A stretch of 64,000 nt of DNA. Origin: Pelodera strongyloides. Lineage: Eukaryota; Nematoda; Chromadorea; Rhabditida; Rhabditidae. Positions 36,801-48,504 of the stretch are shown here, piece by piece. The number at the start of each line of letters is the position of its first letter. Position 1 is the stretch's first letter. The position numbers and the translations under genes were made by a program. The notes below the pieces were generated by a model that saw only the letters and a list, made by a program, of their open reading frames with translations, ran no database searches and was not told the origin of the DNA. Where the stretch lies: positions 80,001 through 144,000 of the forward strand of contig JAANDG010000334.1 in the NCBI GenBank assembly GCA_036852015.1. The letters are read 5' to 3'.

Positions 36801-37170
36801 CACGACTAGTAGAGGGGTAGTGCATAGGAAAAGAGTTTGTCACAGCATATTTGAAGCTCGAAGTGATCCGTAGAAGCTGAAGGAACGGCAATCTTATAGT
36901 TATTACACATATATTATTACCGTACGAATACATACACGGAAACTCAAGGGAGGTGATTTAGACTAATTTGCATATAATGCATTAGGGATCGGGAGGTGAT
37001 TTAGACTGATTTAGACTAATTTGCACACAATGCATTACGGGTCGGGAGGTGATCGTCCGCATTTGGCGGGGTCTTTTATGCATGGGACCCAAATTACATA
37101 TTTCACGGACTGAGTTATTGAACAGCCAGAAGTGATGAGGAAATTGACTTGTGTGCGAATATCTCGGACA
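30832..37170 (-). CDS. provisional multi-exon gene for an unrecognised membrane protein
   Basis: The best-supported exons, in transcription order, are 32037-31939, 31134-31042 and 31000-30832 (TAA). The first encodes a clear membrane helix (LILAGISALSVLAAVLVG) followed by FLEFRPAYR. The second is charged (LRRDDSEAHKIEEKSFEE). The third ends in a cysteine-containing tail (KCAACMPHQREVC). Phase-compatible upstream exons, each between good GT/AG signals, are 37170-37039 (VRDIRTQVNFLITSGC), 36876-36844, 36765-36684, 36658-36560 (NYQPLPPTERCVCDRVSSS), 36141-36093, 36062-35961, 35294-35231 (SIFAVFVYKKQKSTTFVIYE), 34674-34637 and 33533-33500 (HVLHLNVDAYE). Together they read 994 bases without a stop. 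An earlier 5' exon may lie at about 37867-37960. The intron at 36683-36659 would be only 25 bases, which is suspicious. Exons at 36141-35961 have more than one plausible frame. The 3' three exons look real; the remainder is inference. Confidence 0.5.
31772..31930. mobile_element. family E TTAA element
   Basis: TTAAAGCGATATAACGGCAG to CCGGCCGTTTTACCACTTTAA. It ends eight bases from the exon carrying the membrane helix. Confidence 0.85.
32062..32130 (+). ncRNA. tRNA-like sequence with RNA polymerase III promoter boxes (SINE or decayed tRNA)
   Basis: TGGCCTAGTGG at 32070-32080 matches the A box and GGTTCGATTCC at 32113-32123 matches the B box, 32 bases apart as in tRNA genes. A D-arm (GCCT..AGGC) pairs, but the acceptor, anticodon and T stems do not. 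It is therefore more likely a tRNA-derived SINE head or a pseudogene than a working tRNA. No clean downstream T run lies close by. Confidence 0.45.
32466..32523. repeat. 58-bp dispersed direct repeat, copy 1
   Basis: CAGCGCCGGATCTGCGATGC and flanks to AAATAATAAA are shared with 34562-34619 at about 85-90% identity, 2.1 kb apart in the same orientation. Confidence 0.8.
33328..33412. repeat. GA-rich microsatellite
   Basis: Interrupted GAGA tract. A similar one lies at 35842-35893. Confidence 0.85.
33837..33993. mobile_element. dispersed repeat, inverted relative to 51815-51968
   Basis: GGGAATATGTAG.CCCTTTTTG, AACAACAA.AAAAGTTG and CCATAGTAAACGCGTT are shared, in opposite orientation, with the RNF11 intron 2 copy. 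It begins at TTAA, so it may be another TTAA family. Confidence 0.7.
34376..34513. mobile_element. 138-bp fold-back element
   Basis: Terminal inverted repeats CAGAGGCCGTATTCACCAAC and GTTGGTGAATACGGCCTCTG are perfect over about 27 bp, with GGAGG/CCTCC continuing inward. Single copy in the window. Confidence 0.85.
34562..34619. repeat. 58-bp dispersed direct repeat, copy 2
   Basis: Partner of 32466-32523. Read on the plus strand both copies stay open as STSAGSAMRSK, and some differences are synonymous in that frame. Confidence 0.8.
35499..35640. mobile_element. family G fold-back element, second copy
   Basis: TTTCCAAGTA...GGGATACTTGCAAACCCCAT with the same interior as 10026-10168. Confidence 0.7.
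36202..36396. mobile_element. family E TTAA element
   Basis: TTAAAGTGGTATAACAGCCG to GGCTGTTATATCGCTTGAA; the right TTAA has decayed to TTGAA. Confidence 0.85.
36949..37050. repeat. short tandem duplication
   Basis: GGAGGTGATTTAGACTAATTTGCA..ATAATGCATTAGGG-type sequence occurs twice, the second copy with a small internal repeat of GATTTAGACT. It lies in an intron of the minus-strand gene model. Confidence 0.7.
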
Positions 37171-37284
37171 CTAAAACACATCCATCATCTCTTGCCCATC
37201 CAACCAATAACCCGCCATATGTAATGTCAAGAAAAAAACAATCGGCACAAATTTACACTAAATCGAGGAAGCACTGATGATCGT

Positions 37285-37442
37285 TTAAAGCGAAATGCCA
37301 GCTCCTTTGGAAAATTTGCATATGATAAGCAAATCCTATGTATCCTATGCTAATTTTGGACGATCGTACAAAATTAGCAAAGGATACAAATGCATATGGC
37401 ATCATATGCAAATTTTCCAAAGGAGCTGGCATTTCGCTTTAA
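37285..37442. mobile_element. family A TTAA element
   Basis: TTAAAGCGAAATGCCAGCTCC to GGAGCTGGCATTTCGCTTTAA; palindromic, slightly shortened in the centre. Confidence 0.9.
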
Positions 37443-38062
37443 TGGACAGAAATTCTGAAAACGAAAATAAAAACGGAATTTAAATTTTCCTCGATAAATA
37501 AAAAAAAGTTTAATAAATTAAAAGTAAAAATAACAAGAAAAGAACCAAAAAGGGCCCCAAAAAATAGACCTTATATGCATATCACCAACCTTACGATTTG
37601 CATCCTTGTTACCGTATACTGTAGTGTTTTACATTCAAAAACAGAAAATCGATACTGAAAATCAATAAATGGATTATTCGTTGTTTTTTTTTGTTCGGTT
37701 TCAAATTGTCTGTATTCATCTTATTCGAGTCTTTTTATTGTGCGTTATAATAATGAGTAGAATATATATATTTATTATAATGGTCCTTGTTAATGTAAAT
37801 AAGACTAATAATGAAAATGAAATACCTTTTTAGCGCCGGTTTTCTTGTAAGAAGTGAGCAGTTTACCTGGTTGAAATGTTAATGAAACTGTCAATAGTGG
37901 TGTGCGGTGCGGCAAACCCTCGTATTTTCGAAAATATTGCATTCCGATTTCGCAACCCGGATGCCTGTCTCGCTCACACACTCTATTTTAAACTGTTGAC
38001 TGTAGTTTCGAGTTTTACTCTAATTTAGACGTTTCTTTTGGAGCTCAGTTTTGAAGTATTTT
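37443..38062. other. gene-free or promoter region between divergent genes
   Basis: Upstream flank of the zinc-finger gene and, if the minus-strand model extends here, its 5' end. An open block at about 37867-37960 on the minus strand ends in a GTAAAC donor and could be an early exon (reading ...TTIDSFINIST). Otherwise AT-rich sequence. Confidence 0.35.
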
Positions 38063-38078
38063 CTTTTAGCATTTTGGA

Positions 38079-41000
38079 ATGGACAATCTTCCATTAGTTG
38101 CCACGGACCGCGAAGAGCACCGAATGTCTGGTGGTGAGCTGGTTCTCTTTTTTTAAACCTTTGATTTAGTTCGTGGATATTTTTAGAAGCTGTAAGCTAA
38201 GCTGTTAATTGTGACTGTCTTGTGAATACGAACGTTTCACACAATCTTCATGAGCCCGTGAGTTTGCTCTTTTGAGTAATTAATGTCGCGAAGTATTTTT
38301 TAGGTTTTGATCGTATCATCAAAAGCGAACCAAAAGACAATGAGGAGCAACAACTCCATTTCCCTGAACCTCATTTCAATAAAACCGATTTACTCTATGA
38401 CTCAGTTCTGTCAAACACGCTGCAAGGTGTGGACGGTGTGGTTTGATTCCACGCTTTGTTTCCTAAATATAATGTATATTTCGTTGCTTTTGTTTATTAT
38501 AATAGTAAATGTGTTAATGTACTTATATTGCTTTACGTTGTGATGTAGTTCTTGCTCCTGGAGTGTTTGTTGTTTGTTCTATGTTCTATTCTGCTGGTTT
38601 TCGGTACGGCCGCCGTGAAGTGCGAACCTTCATCGCCAGAACCCGAGTATGAACCTGAGCCATATGATCCTGCCGCTGTATGTGCGCAAGTGCCAGATAC
38701 TGAGGAGTTTCCGGATTATACTCCAACTCCGACTAATATGTGAGTTTTCCTTGGGAACGTTGTGGTTGTGCTTGTAAAGTAATTTATAAAATTCGGGAAA
38801 GTAGATTAGTCTAGTACAATTCTTGTTATGCAATCGCCGTGAATAAAGACTAGGTGGCAATGATACCATATTGCGGAGCTTGCTCAACATGGCGTTCCAA
38901 AGTATAAGGAATAGGCCAACTAGATAAAGTTTCTATTTGGATTCAACTAGATCCTATTCCTGCGTTTCCAGAAGATCGGATATCGATTATCAACCCGAGT
39001 GCCACTTAAAGTTTACTGTGGGTGACGGGGAATGTGAAGAACCGTACTCTTTGGCTCCATGTGAAACTCCTATTAAAACCGAAGACCCAGACTACGAGGA
39101 GGATGACGAATTCATGTACGATACGCTTCATATTAATACTTCCGACGTTGAAGACGATGTTCATGATGAAGAGGCGTTGGATGAGGAGGTTAGTTAGCCA
39201 AAGCTCTTGTTATGTGATGTGTACTGTGTACTACAGTATCCCCCCGTTTCGGATTTTGGTGTATGGTACTAGTACGTAATCGGTTATTGGTTTTGTGCCA
39301 TAAAGTCGCATGTCGCACCGGAGAAAAGTGCAAGATGTGTTTTCAAGTGAAACATACGGCTAAAAGAGTTGTGATATATAACGATATAACTGATACCTGC
39401 GTAAAAACCTCTAGCTTGTTTTTGTTGGTACAACAGCTGCGGCTCTGGTGCAGTTGCGAAGTTAACGGTCTTGATGTTTTAAAGAGCTTTTTATCCAAAC
39501 TAGATAATAGATTATATATGAAAACGGTGTAATTGTTTCTTCTATTCTTCTGCAGGATATTGCGTCTGGAGAAGAGGACGAGTCAATGCTCATCGATAAT
39601 TCTATGGATGTTAAGCATTCTTCCTTGTTGGATTATAATCAGGTATTGTACTTTGCAGACTTGCAGCCATACGTTCAACACGTTTTGCGATGGGCTAATA
39701 GCTAATGAGCTGTAAGGCGTAGGGGAGGGGGCTGATGCGCACCAGTGTTCTGTTTTCCTGCTTTGGACGTGGGACGTGCCAACCGTTTGTCTTACTGTTG
39801 TATTTATCTCGCGACTTAACGACCAGACATATGCTGCACTCTTAGACGAAAACGGTAACGGAGCGAGTTTATAATTTTTTTTTCGTAAATACGTAAGAGT
39901 CTAATGTGCTGGTTTAGAACGCCGCCTTTGCTTCTGTTAAAGCGGAGGCTGGAAGCCCTACGTTTGCAGTGCCCAAAGTTCCGATAGAGAGATCTTTTCT
40001 GTACGATCAAATTGATGTTCCTTTCGGTCCAGCGTTGGTAAGGGTTTGTGTTTTGTGATCGTGCTCGTGCCTTTTTTTTTTAAAATAATTTCTAACATTT
40101 ATTAAGTTTTTGGTAAATGTTGTATCATTATTTACCCTCTAGCTACGTTGGGAGAATGCGGGTTGTGTAGCTTTGCGTTTGCAAGTTTGCATTAGTACGT
40201 CCTTTATTATTAAGGTTTCCCTTTTACTGTTTTATTATTTTCTTCATTTGTTTCATTATCATGTAATTCAGATCGAAACGCTGGAACAAAAGGTAAAAGA
40301 ATCTGCCGAGTTGAGGTTGAAAAGTGTTGTCAAAGATCCGGATGACAGAAAGAAGGTATTTTATTTACGTGATTTTCCCATCATGATCAATATATGGTAA
40401 TAAGCGTGGTATACCAGTAGCATGCCGTAAACAATACAATCTAATATTCTAGTTAGTAGTAAAAATATTTTTGTTAGAATTGCAGAAGTGTTTTTCTTGA
40501 CGCTGTTCATTAATTTTCTCTCGGAAACAGGGTCTAACTGGAATTGGTGAAGCATTACTGCTGCTCAAAGATGAGAGTTCCCTGTCAAAATCTTCACCAA
40601 CGCCAAAGACAACGGGTGAGTAGGCTATTTGAATTACTTATTTGCGTGCCTTGTTAGTTAATGGTTGCTAACTTGTACCTGCTAACAGTGCTAACCTGCA
40701 GTGTTGGATGCTAGCTTCTAACTTCCAGAAAATACCTTTTTTAAATCATTTTATTCCCGCACTATTCCGGTGCATCGGAGGATCCATGTGTATAAAGCGA
40801 AATACCGACCGGGTTTTGAAACGCATAGTGAACAACAGATTTTTTACGTTTTTATGGTAATTTACTCGAATTTAGCAATTTAGTTTGATGTTCCATTCTA
40901 ATTTATGTTAATTGTTGCATAGGAGTTGCATAGGAATGCTGGTGTACTCGATGTGTTTCAAAAACCGGCCGGTATTTCGCTTTAAAGAGTATCCATAAAC

Positions 41001-44000
41001 AGGTGGTCGCGAACATAAGCACATTGTTTTGGACTTTGGCGGTAAAGTTCAACCTGCACCTGCTCAAGGAGAGACAAGCAACGAATCGAGCGCCATTGAA
41101 AAATCTCGTTTATATGAAAGTGGATTTCCGCAAGGAATGCGAGGTTGGTTCATTCCACAGTTTGTATGGTGTATATATTATATATGTTTTGAAGTTTGAA
41201 TTTTGATACCGCCTCATTTCAGTTTGTATATTTTGAAAATTTCTCATTTGTGACTTTTACGCTTCAAGAGCGTGCACCTTTGTTCAAGTGTGGTACAGTA
41301 CTTTTGCAATACAGTTTCAAAGTGAGCTTGTGACTTGTTCCGCAGAGGTCATTTGTGACAGTATCAGTCCCTGCCCTGCTTTTTTCCGTTTTTCATTCTC
41401 CCTTTTCAGTCCCCGTCTGGGCACCTCTACCCGACCAACTGAGGAAGGAGCTGGGATTGGAGGAGGGAGGTTCTGTCTCCTCTGCCGCTGTGATGGACAA
41501 AGTTGGCAGGAAGTACGCCGAACTGCTTAATGAGGTGAGTTTCTTAATATCTTTCTTATTTTATATTTTCGTGATTCTGAACCGATGTATGATTATGCGG
41601 CTGGCTTCGTGTAGTTATTGTTTGTTGTTTGAAGCAAGCTTATGTCTTGTAGTTTATTGAAGTTGTCTCGTCCGACGCCGACTAATACCATGCGCGTGCG
41701 AGATTTCCTAATATGGAGTTGGAGTAATATTTTCTGGCAATATGTCTTTGCTTCATTTCCTAGAGTTATGGAGAATGACGCATTACCACCGCCCAGCCCA
41801 TGTTGGCTGATACTATATTGTGATTCTATGGTGATTCCTGTTCCTGTTCGATAAACGAGATTGGTGATTCCTTTTAGATAAATGAGATCCCGGCTGCTCC
41901 CGACCATCCGAAGGACTTTGCTGCAGTTAGAAAGTTGGTGAGGAAGTCGATGCCCAGATGCAAGGTGTGTTTTTTGTGCAATCATTGTTTCTTGTTTCTT
42001 CTGCAAGATATTTGGATCCGTGTGTACGTGACGTCAGTGACGTGTAGACGGTGTAGATAGTTTTTGGTCGTAGGGTAGAACGTAGAGGGAAGAAGCGCGT
42101 CTTAGCTAGGATAGTAGTTATTTCTGTATTCTGTCACTCCGCGGTACTAGATCTTTTTTTAATTGAGAGGAACATATGGTGTAAAACATTCTGTTGTATA
42201 GGTTGTAGCTGTGTAGCGTAGCTGGTGACGTAGACGTGGTGACTCGTTTCTCAAGTTTCAGGTTTGCAAAAATCGTTTTGGTGAGCGTATCTTGTTGGAA
42301 CTTCATCTGAAGGAAGCTCATCCTCACCACTACTTGAAGCACTTGTTGGAGCAAGAGCGTGAAGCTATGGAGCAGAAGTATGTTCAAGTCTACACTTTGT
42401 GGTTTAATTAAACTTCACTGTGTAGTATAGTATTTAGTGGTTCATGTTCCTTTTTGACACCGGTGCGCTACCGTAGCAAACAACTTGCTCTGCTACCAGT
42501 TCTATTAATTAATTAGCATATTGCCTTGTCTCTTGTCTTGATCGCTTACCGTAGTAGGTGGTAGTGTTTTGCAGTTTGCAAAATGTGCTGTAAGCGTGTA
42601 AGCTGTAATTCAACACTTAAACTGAAACTAGATAAAAATATATAATTAGCAGACTGTTTTCAGGGAGCAGGAGCTACAGCAAAACCGTTTGGAGGAAATC
42701 TTCTCCGGCGGTTTTATTCCACCCGAAGCCGATTATATGGCCGAAAATGTGGAGCATGCGGTTGATGAGTAGGTTTTGTTTTATGAAATTTGTGTCTGCC
42801 AGTTTTCTTGGCATATAAGTATAAGGCGAGCCTCTGGCGAAGTGTGCTGCAAAACGCCGAGGTTCGCGTTGATTGCACCTTGGAAGGGTACAAGTGTGGT
42901 AAAGTACGTGTTTTGTGCTGCTAGCTCCCGAATATGATGAGTGTTATGTTAGATTAGAAGCGAATTATCGAACTACGTGACATGCTCATTCTTCCCTTCA
43001 GAATCCCCCTTCCCGGCGAACTGTCGATGAATGGCCGTCCTGCCTACATTACCGACAGATGGGGCACAGTCTGCCAGCCGAAACCCAAGTTCAAGAAGAA
43101 GGTTGGCCATTTCTCGGATTTTTTTGCTTTGTTTATTTCCCTTTCTTTGTTCTTTATTTTTATTGAGTTGATGTGACAATTGAAGAATTAACCCTTATTA
43201 AAACGTGTATTAGTATTGAATTGAGTTTTTTCTTTATATGCCTTGTGTGTTTCACTTTTCACTTTTAAAGCGGTGGATTGTGGATTCATGGTTTGAGAAT
43301 AGTTCGATCAGGGTTTAACTTTTGAAATAATGAAGAGTTGTGCGTTGTGCGTTCGCGAAGTTTGGTTTTGATGATCTCGATTTGCTTTATTAGCGTTTAT
43401 TTTATAGTATCTAATCTTTGTACTTTGTAGCTTTCAGTTTAGTTTTCATAATTCCCCGTTTAGGTGTCGCCGCAGTGTTCGCTATGTGACAAACGGTTTC
43501 GGAATGAGATTTCTCTCAAGAAGCATATTTTCAAGAAACATCCAGAAGTAACGGAACTCATCCAGTGTCGGCAGTGCTTCAAGGTATACTGGTATATACA
43601 TAAGCAACATTATCCGTTTTGTGTAGCGAGTTTGCCCGTCTACAGAGTATTTTGTATTTTCAATGATTGAAGACACTGATACTCGTAGCCCGTATTCTCG
43701 GGCTGCACGGAACTTCAAAAATGGGAACATGTTCCGGGAAAATATCCGCACGGAGATCTTCCGCTGCGGAACTGGTTCCGCTCTGGATGGGTGCCAGAAT
43801 ACGAATCAAACGGAAAATGTTCCATGTAGTTTAACACTTTGACTTTACTATTAATTTTCTATCATATTTTGAGTTTATATCATAATATTTTTTTGTTTTT
43901 ATATATAACTTAACACATTTGTTCTTTGTTTAAAGAGTCATAGCAAATTTCTAGCATATATGTGCTTAATTTTTCATTAACGAACTGTAAATTTAACGAA

Positions 44001-46530
44001 AATTATTCTTTAAAAATAAAAAGGTGAAAGAAAAACAAATAACAAAAATTTACAAAAGAAATAAAGTAAAAATAAACGAACGGAAAATTTCCGTCGTGAT
44101 TTCCCACACAAAAACCTCGGGGAAATTTTTGTATGGAAAAAATTTCCGTTTGGCCGAACGGAAATTTGCCGGCTACAAACTACACGCTCCGTTTGTCCGA
44201 GAATACCACACTTTTCGCGGAACGGAACATGTTCCGCGACGGAAAATTTCCGTGCGCCCGAGAATACGGGCTATTATGGGCACTTTGTATCTTCTTTCTT
44301 TTTATATTCTATATTTTTATTTTTATGGATTTCCTTTTTATTATAAAGACACTGAGCATTTTGGTTGTGTAGTGTACACACAGTTTTGCGTACACTTGTT
44401 TAACAATGTTATATTTGTTGTTTCCAGATTCTGTGCTCCAAGGAAGAGCTGATTTCACATCATTGTGATATTGTGGGTTCTTTCCTTTTCCTTTCCTGTC
44501 CGTAAAATTAGGTTCCGATAATATTCTTTCATCGTCAAATATGTCGTACCAGACGGCTATCGCCGCCTGAGGCGACAAATGCTATCTAAACGATACAGTG
44601 CGCATATTTATACGAAACGTCTGAAGCGCATTGCGCATATTCCAACGTTTCTGTTAAAAGATCCTCTTGTGCACATTTTGCATATATGCGAGCAGTTGCC
44701 TACTTGTACCAAATGCCTGAAACGTAGAAGAAATTCATTGTGGTCGTAATCACAAATAAATTCACCCGGCCACAAACGCTTCTCCTTCATATATGTCGTA
44801 TATATCGTTTCTTGTGCTGGCACTGCTAACTTTAGGCTGGTAGGGATTGTTGGTGATTAAGTGGTGATTTAATCATCGAATAAAACTTTTTAGTCCTACC
44901 TTTGCTTTGAATGTTCGCCCATTCGAAACCTATGCACTCCAATACGCCTGGCAAATCATCGTGCCAAGTTTCACCGAGGTGTGTTTTTTCAGTCTTGTTT
45001 TACTCCCTTTGGCGCCAGATTTTTTGCGAATTAGGGTAATTGATTGTAATTTGGATCTTAGGCATATTATGTCGATTATGTGGGTGGTCCATTGTACTGT
45101 CTGAAATCTAATGTGAAAGTTAATTGCAAAATTGCAATACGTACTGTATGACGGGCCACGGGAGTTTGATATCTGATGACTTGTGTACAATGGTACAATC
45201 TGTATTACAGGCAAGGCGTCTGGTTTCAAGTGTGCCGAATGTGGCATGAAATTCTTAACACCGCGGAAACTGCGAAAACACAAGAAGATGTCGCATGTGT
45301 TCACGAAAACTTATGCGTGCCACTTTTGTGAGGAACTATTCACGAATGAAGTCGGGGTTGGTTTTTCTAAAGTTGTGGTGTTTGATTAAAATTCGCCGGA
45401 GAAAGACTAAAAGTGAGAGCTGGGGAATAGTTTAATGAGTCTAATAAACATACAAATGTTCATTCTAGATTAGCGGAGTTTGGGGATACTTTTTTTGCTC
45501 AGTTTCGATAAGTTATTCTTTTTTTATCAATATTGTATATTGCAGGTTATGACGCACGAGAGAATCCATACGGGAATTATCAAGTTTGAGTGTCAGATCT
45601 GCGATTACCGATGTAATAGGTACGTGAGTTTGCCTTGATAACGGTTATCTCTAAGTTCTTGGGGAAAAGACGAGCTGTCACCTTAGTGAAAGGTGATTAC
45701 GGTAGACCGTACTTTTCGTACTTGTGTAATGAAGTATCTTATATTTCTAAGTGCTCAATGGGCATACGAAGACATTCGCCTTTTTGAAAGAAGCATGTTT
45801 CTGTGAACACTAATGATTACTATGGATATAAAAACATTTAATAAAAAGAAGTCGAAGCCGCTCGGTGAATGTTTGGTAACGAAGTGAGTGGTCGCGCTGA
45901 CGTTTGCACTGAATGCATGTGGGGGGAGGGGGACAATTACACAATTATGTTAGGAAATGAGATTTTTTATCGTGATAGCGTCTTCAGGTTCATCGAAATG
46001 GACAAGCACAAGCGTGACGAACACGGCTACCTGTGCTCGATTTGCCAGTAAGTGTATTTGCTTGTTTTACGCATAATCTGTATCTTCTTATTTGTTTTGT
46101 TTCACTATCTTGAGTCTTACTTCAAAACGGGGCACGGGACACATCGCCAAATATAATCTATGGAGAAGTTAGATTGTATAGTATTGCCAGTAAGTGTATT
46201 TTCTCGTATTCTGGTATATTTATTTTGGTATATAACACTTTATTGTAGGCTGAAATTTGCCGACTGGCCGGAAATGAAGAATCACACGCTAATGGAACAC
46301 GGTGGATATTTGACGGAGGAAACTGGTTAGTTTTTTTTGTAGTTTGTAGTTTGTACCTTATTTATTGTTTTTATGTCTTTCTTTACTAGTTAGCTTACTG
46401 TGAATGTGCACTAAAACACTTGGTTTACTCAGTTAGCCCAAACCCAAACTATTTATTGTATTGCATTACTGTTATTAATTCAGGACACATAGAATCTCCG
46501 CGAGTGTGGCTGCTATTCAAGGGCGAATGA
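38079..46530 (+). CDS. C2H2 zinc-finger protein with acidic N-terminus, 22 exons, about 743 aa
   Basis: Exons are 38079-38133, 38304-38440, 38621-38739, 38972-39188, 39556-39642, 39918-40037, 40272-40355, 40531-40615, 41003-41143, 41410-41534, 41878-41964, 42262-42377, 42664-42768, 43002-43101, 43464-43583, 44428-44472, 44894-44978, 45211-45356, 45546-45619, 45988-46047, 46249-46325 and 46484-46530 (TGA). Phases fit throughout (744 codons). The only weak splices are the exon 2 donor (38426 is an alternative) and the exon 16 donor. Residues 1-415 are acidic and low in order, with KSEP/KCEP/KTEDP motifs resembling SUMO sites. From about residue 418 there are some eight C2H2 fingers, e.g. CSLCDKRFRNEISLKKH, CAECGMKFLTPRKLRKH, CHFCEELFTNEVGVMTH followed by an ERIHTG linker, and CQICDYRCNRF. 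Fingers 3 and 4 are irregular. Expected to be a nuclear DNA- or RNA-binding regulator. No orthologue is named. An alternative last exon is at 48092-48121. Confidence 0.88.
40791..40985. mobile_element. family B element ending 17 bases before zinc-finger exon 9
   Basis: The left end is mutated (TATAAAGCGAAATACCG); the right end GGCCGGTATTTCGCTTTAA is intact. Confidence 0.85.
43687..44272. mobile_element. 586-bp fold-back element in zinc-finger intron 15
   Basis: Ends AGCCCGTATTCTCGGG and CCCGAGAATACGGGCT are perfect inverted repeats. Subterminal GGAACATGTTCC occurs on both sides and GGAAATTT/TTTCCGT words fill the arms. The 142-, 79- and 89-codon ORFs here are not genes. Confidence 0.85.
46183..46200. 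repeat. copied splice donor in zinc-finger intron 20
   Basis: TTGCCAGTAAGTGTATTT repeats exactly the exon 20/intron junction found at 46043-46060, 140 bases downstream of the true site. Confidence 0.75.
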
Positions 46531-46806
46531 AGAGAATAGTTAGTTAGTTTTTCGTTTTTATTTATTTTTTGTTCTGTTATGTTATATGTACAATTCTAAT
46601 GTGAGTCTCTTTACTTGGTTTTGATTGTTCGCTTACTATGTATACCTGTATTAAAAGACTAATTTTGCTCAATTTCGACAGTCCGACTATTATTGTCATT
46701 CTCACTACGAAAAAGAATTGATTTAGGAAAAGCAAAAGAAGCACATTTGCAAATTTTATTTCCTCATTATCTCCTCACTTTTCACTTGCTGCATAGGTGC
46801 GTAGTA

Positions 46807-46982
46807 TTAAAGCGAAATACCGGTTTTTGAAACGTATCGTGAACAACTGAATTCTTACGTATTTATGCTAATTTGCTCGAATTTAGCTCGGGTTTTTATT
46901 CTAATTTATGCTCATTTGCATTTGCTGCAAGAATGATGATGTACTCGATGAGTTTCAAAAACCGGCCGGTATTTCGTTTTAA
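46807..46982. mobile_element. family B TTAA element
   Basis: TTAAAGCGAAATACCGG to GGCCGGTATTTCGTTTTAA. Confidence 0.9.
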
Positions 46983-47187
46983 AATAGGCCGTAGTCAATA
47001 TAAATAAGCATGTCTTGAAGGGAATATACTTTATGACTAATAGACCACAATACCACGTTTATTATTTGTTCTAAGACCAACTATTACTTTACTTTTGAAC
47101 ATAGAGGTGTATTCCCTTTTAAATAGTTTTAGTATAACTGTTGGTATATTACTAACCTAACCGGTAGTGTGGAATCGTTCAGCGTTG

Positions 47188-47383
47188 TTAAAGCGAAATG
47201 CCGGCCGGGGCCGGTTTTTGAAACGCATCGTGGACAACTGAATGCTTACGTATTTATACTAATTTGCTCGAATTTAAGGATTAGCTCGATTTTATATTCT
47301 AATCTGTGTTCATTTGCATATGCTGCATAAGAATGCTGGTGTACTCGATGCGTTTCAAAAACCGGCCAGTATTTCGCTTCAAA
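47188..47383. mobile_element. family B TTAA element
   Basis: TTAAAGCGAAATGCCGGCCG with a small GGGGCC expansion, to GGCCAGTATTTCGCTTCAA; the right TTAA is mutated. Confidence 0.9.
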
Positions 47384-48504
47384 TATATTTTGTTATGAAC
47401 AAATTAGCAATCTCCGTTTTCCGCGGGTAAGGATATTTTTACAGCGTTAAACTTAACTAACTTTAACTTTACGTTTGCGCGTACCAGTCTATCAGTACAC
47501 ATTACCTTGTTGTTTTGGTCGCAGGCAGATAGTTGTATTAACTTTTTATTGTATGATTTGTTCATTGTTTACTTAAGTTACTTATGTAGCAATTAATATG
47601 TGCATGAATACCGTTTTTGGGTAGTATTTAATATTTTAAGGAACCACGTTGCACGTTTTTTGTAGGCTTGGACTTTCTGTTTTGTATATAATTTAGCGTA
47701 AAACAGGGTTATTTTTGTTTCAATCCCAATCCCTTGAAAATCTTGTTGACTTGATAAGACATTTCGCTTTGACATATTTTGCATGCTGTGATGTTTATAA
47801 TAAAAATTATTGTTGGGTATTTTGTTTTCATTTGCAACTTTTATGGTTGTTTGTCGTTCTTACGAGTGTTTACTACATACTACATTGTTATTATGCGTTC
47901 ATGATTTAGTTTTTGTGTCCGGTCAATAGCTTGTGATCCAACATCGGGCGGGACATAGGCAATATGCTAACTGTTTGATGTTATGGTTTCTAGCTAACTC
48001 ACGTGTGCGCGCCTGCGTATACTGAACTGAACTGTGCAAAAAAGCGTTATTTTGTAGCTTTTACAAATTATTGCTACTTGTTAATTTACAGACTTTCTTC
48101 CACAAAGGGTCTACAGCTAAATAGTTCCAGGACTTCAACTTCCTGTGATGTAAGCTTTCCTCATTTTGTTTTTCTAAAATGATATTTATGGCTGGTTTTT
48201 CTCGCTACCCAGTAACGGCTTGACGACATTAACAAAGCTAATTTACCGTATTTCGATGAAATGCACTCTGGGGATCTTCGGGTTATTTGATCGGATCATT
48301 TGTGGATCCACCATAATGAGTACAAGAGAGAATTGAGCGAGTAAATTGAGTGAGCCGGAGTGCAGACACAAAGAGTTGTGTGCGGCCTGTTTCCCGGTAG
48401 AGAGCATAGAGGCGCCCAGCTGCTCTGCTTGCCCCAACACTCATCCAAACGAACCCGGGCCTTGACCGAGTGAAACGCACGTGATTTTGTTTAATTTATT
48501 CCGT

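Noticed and set aside
43482..44578. ORFs of 79-142 codons inside zinc-finger intron 15
   Set aside because: They lie inside or across the 586-bp fold-back element.
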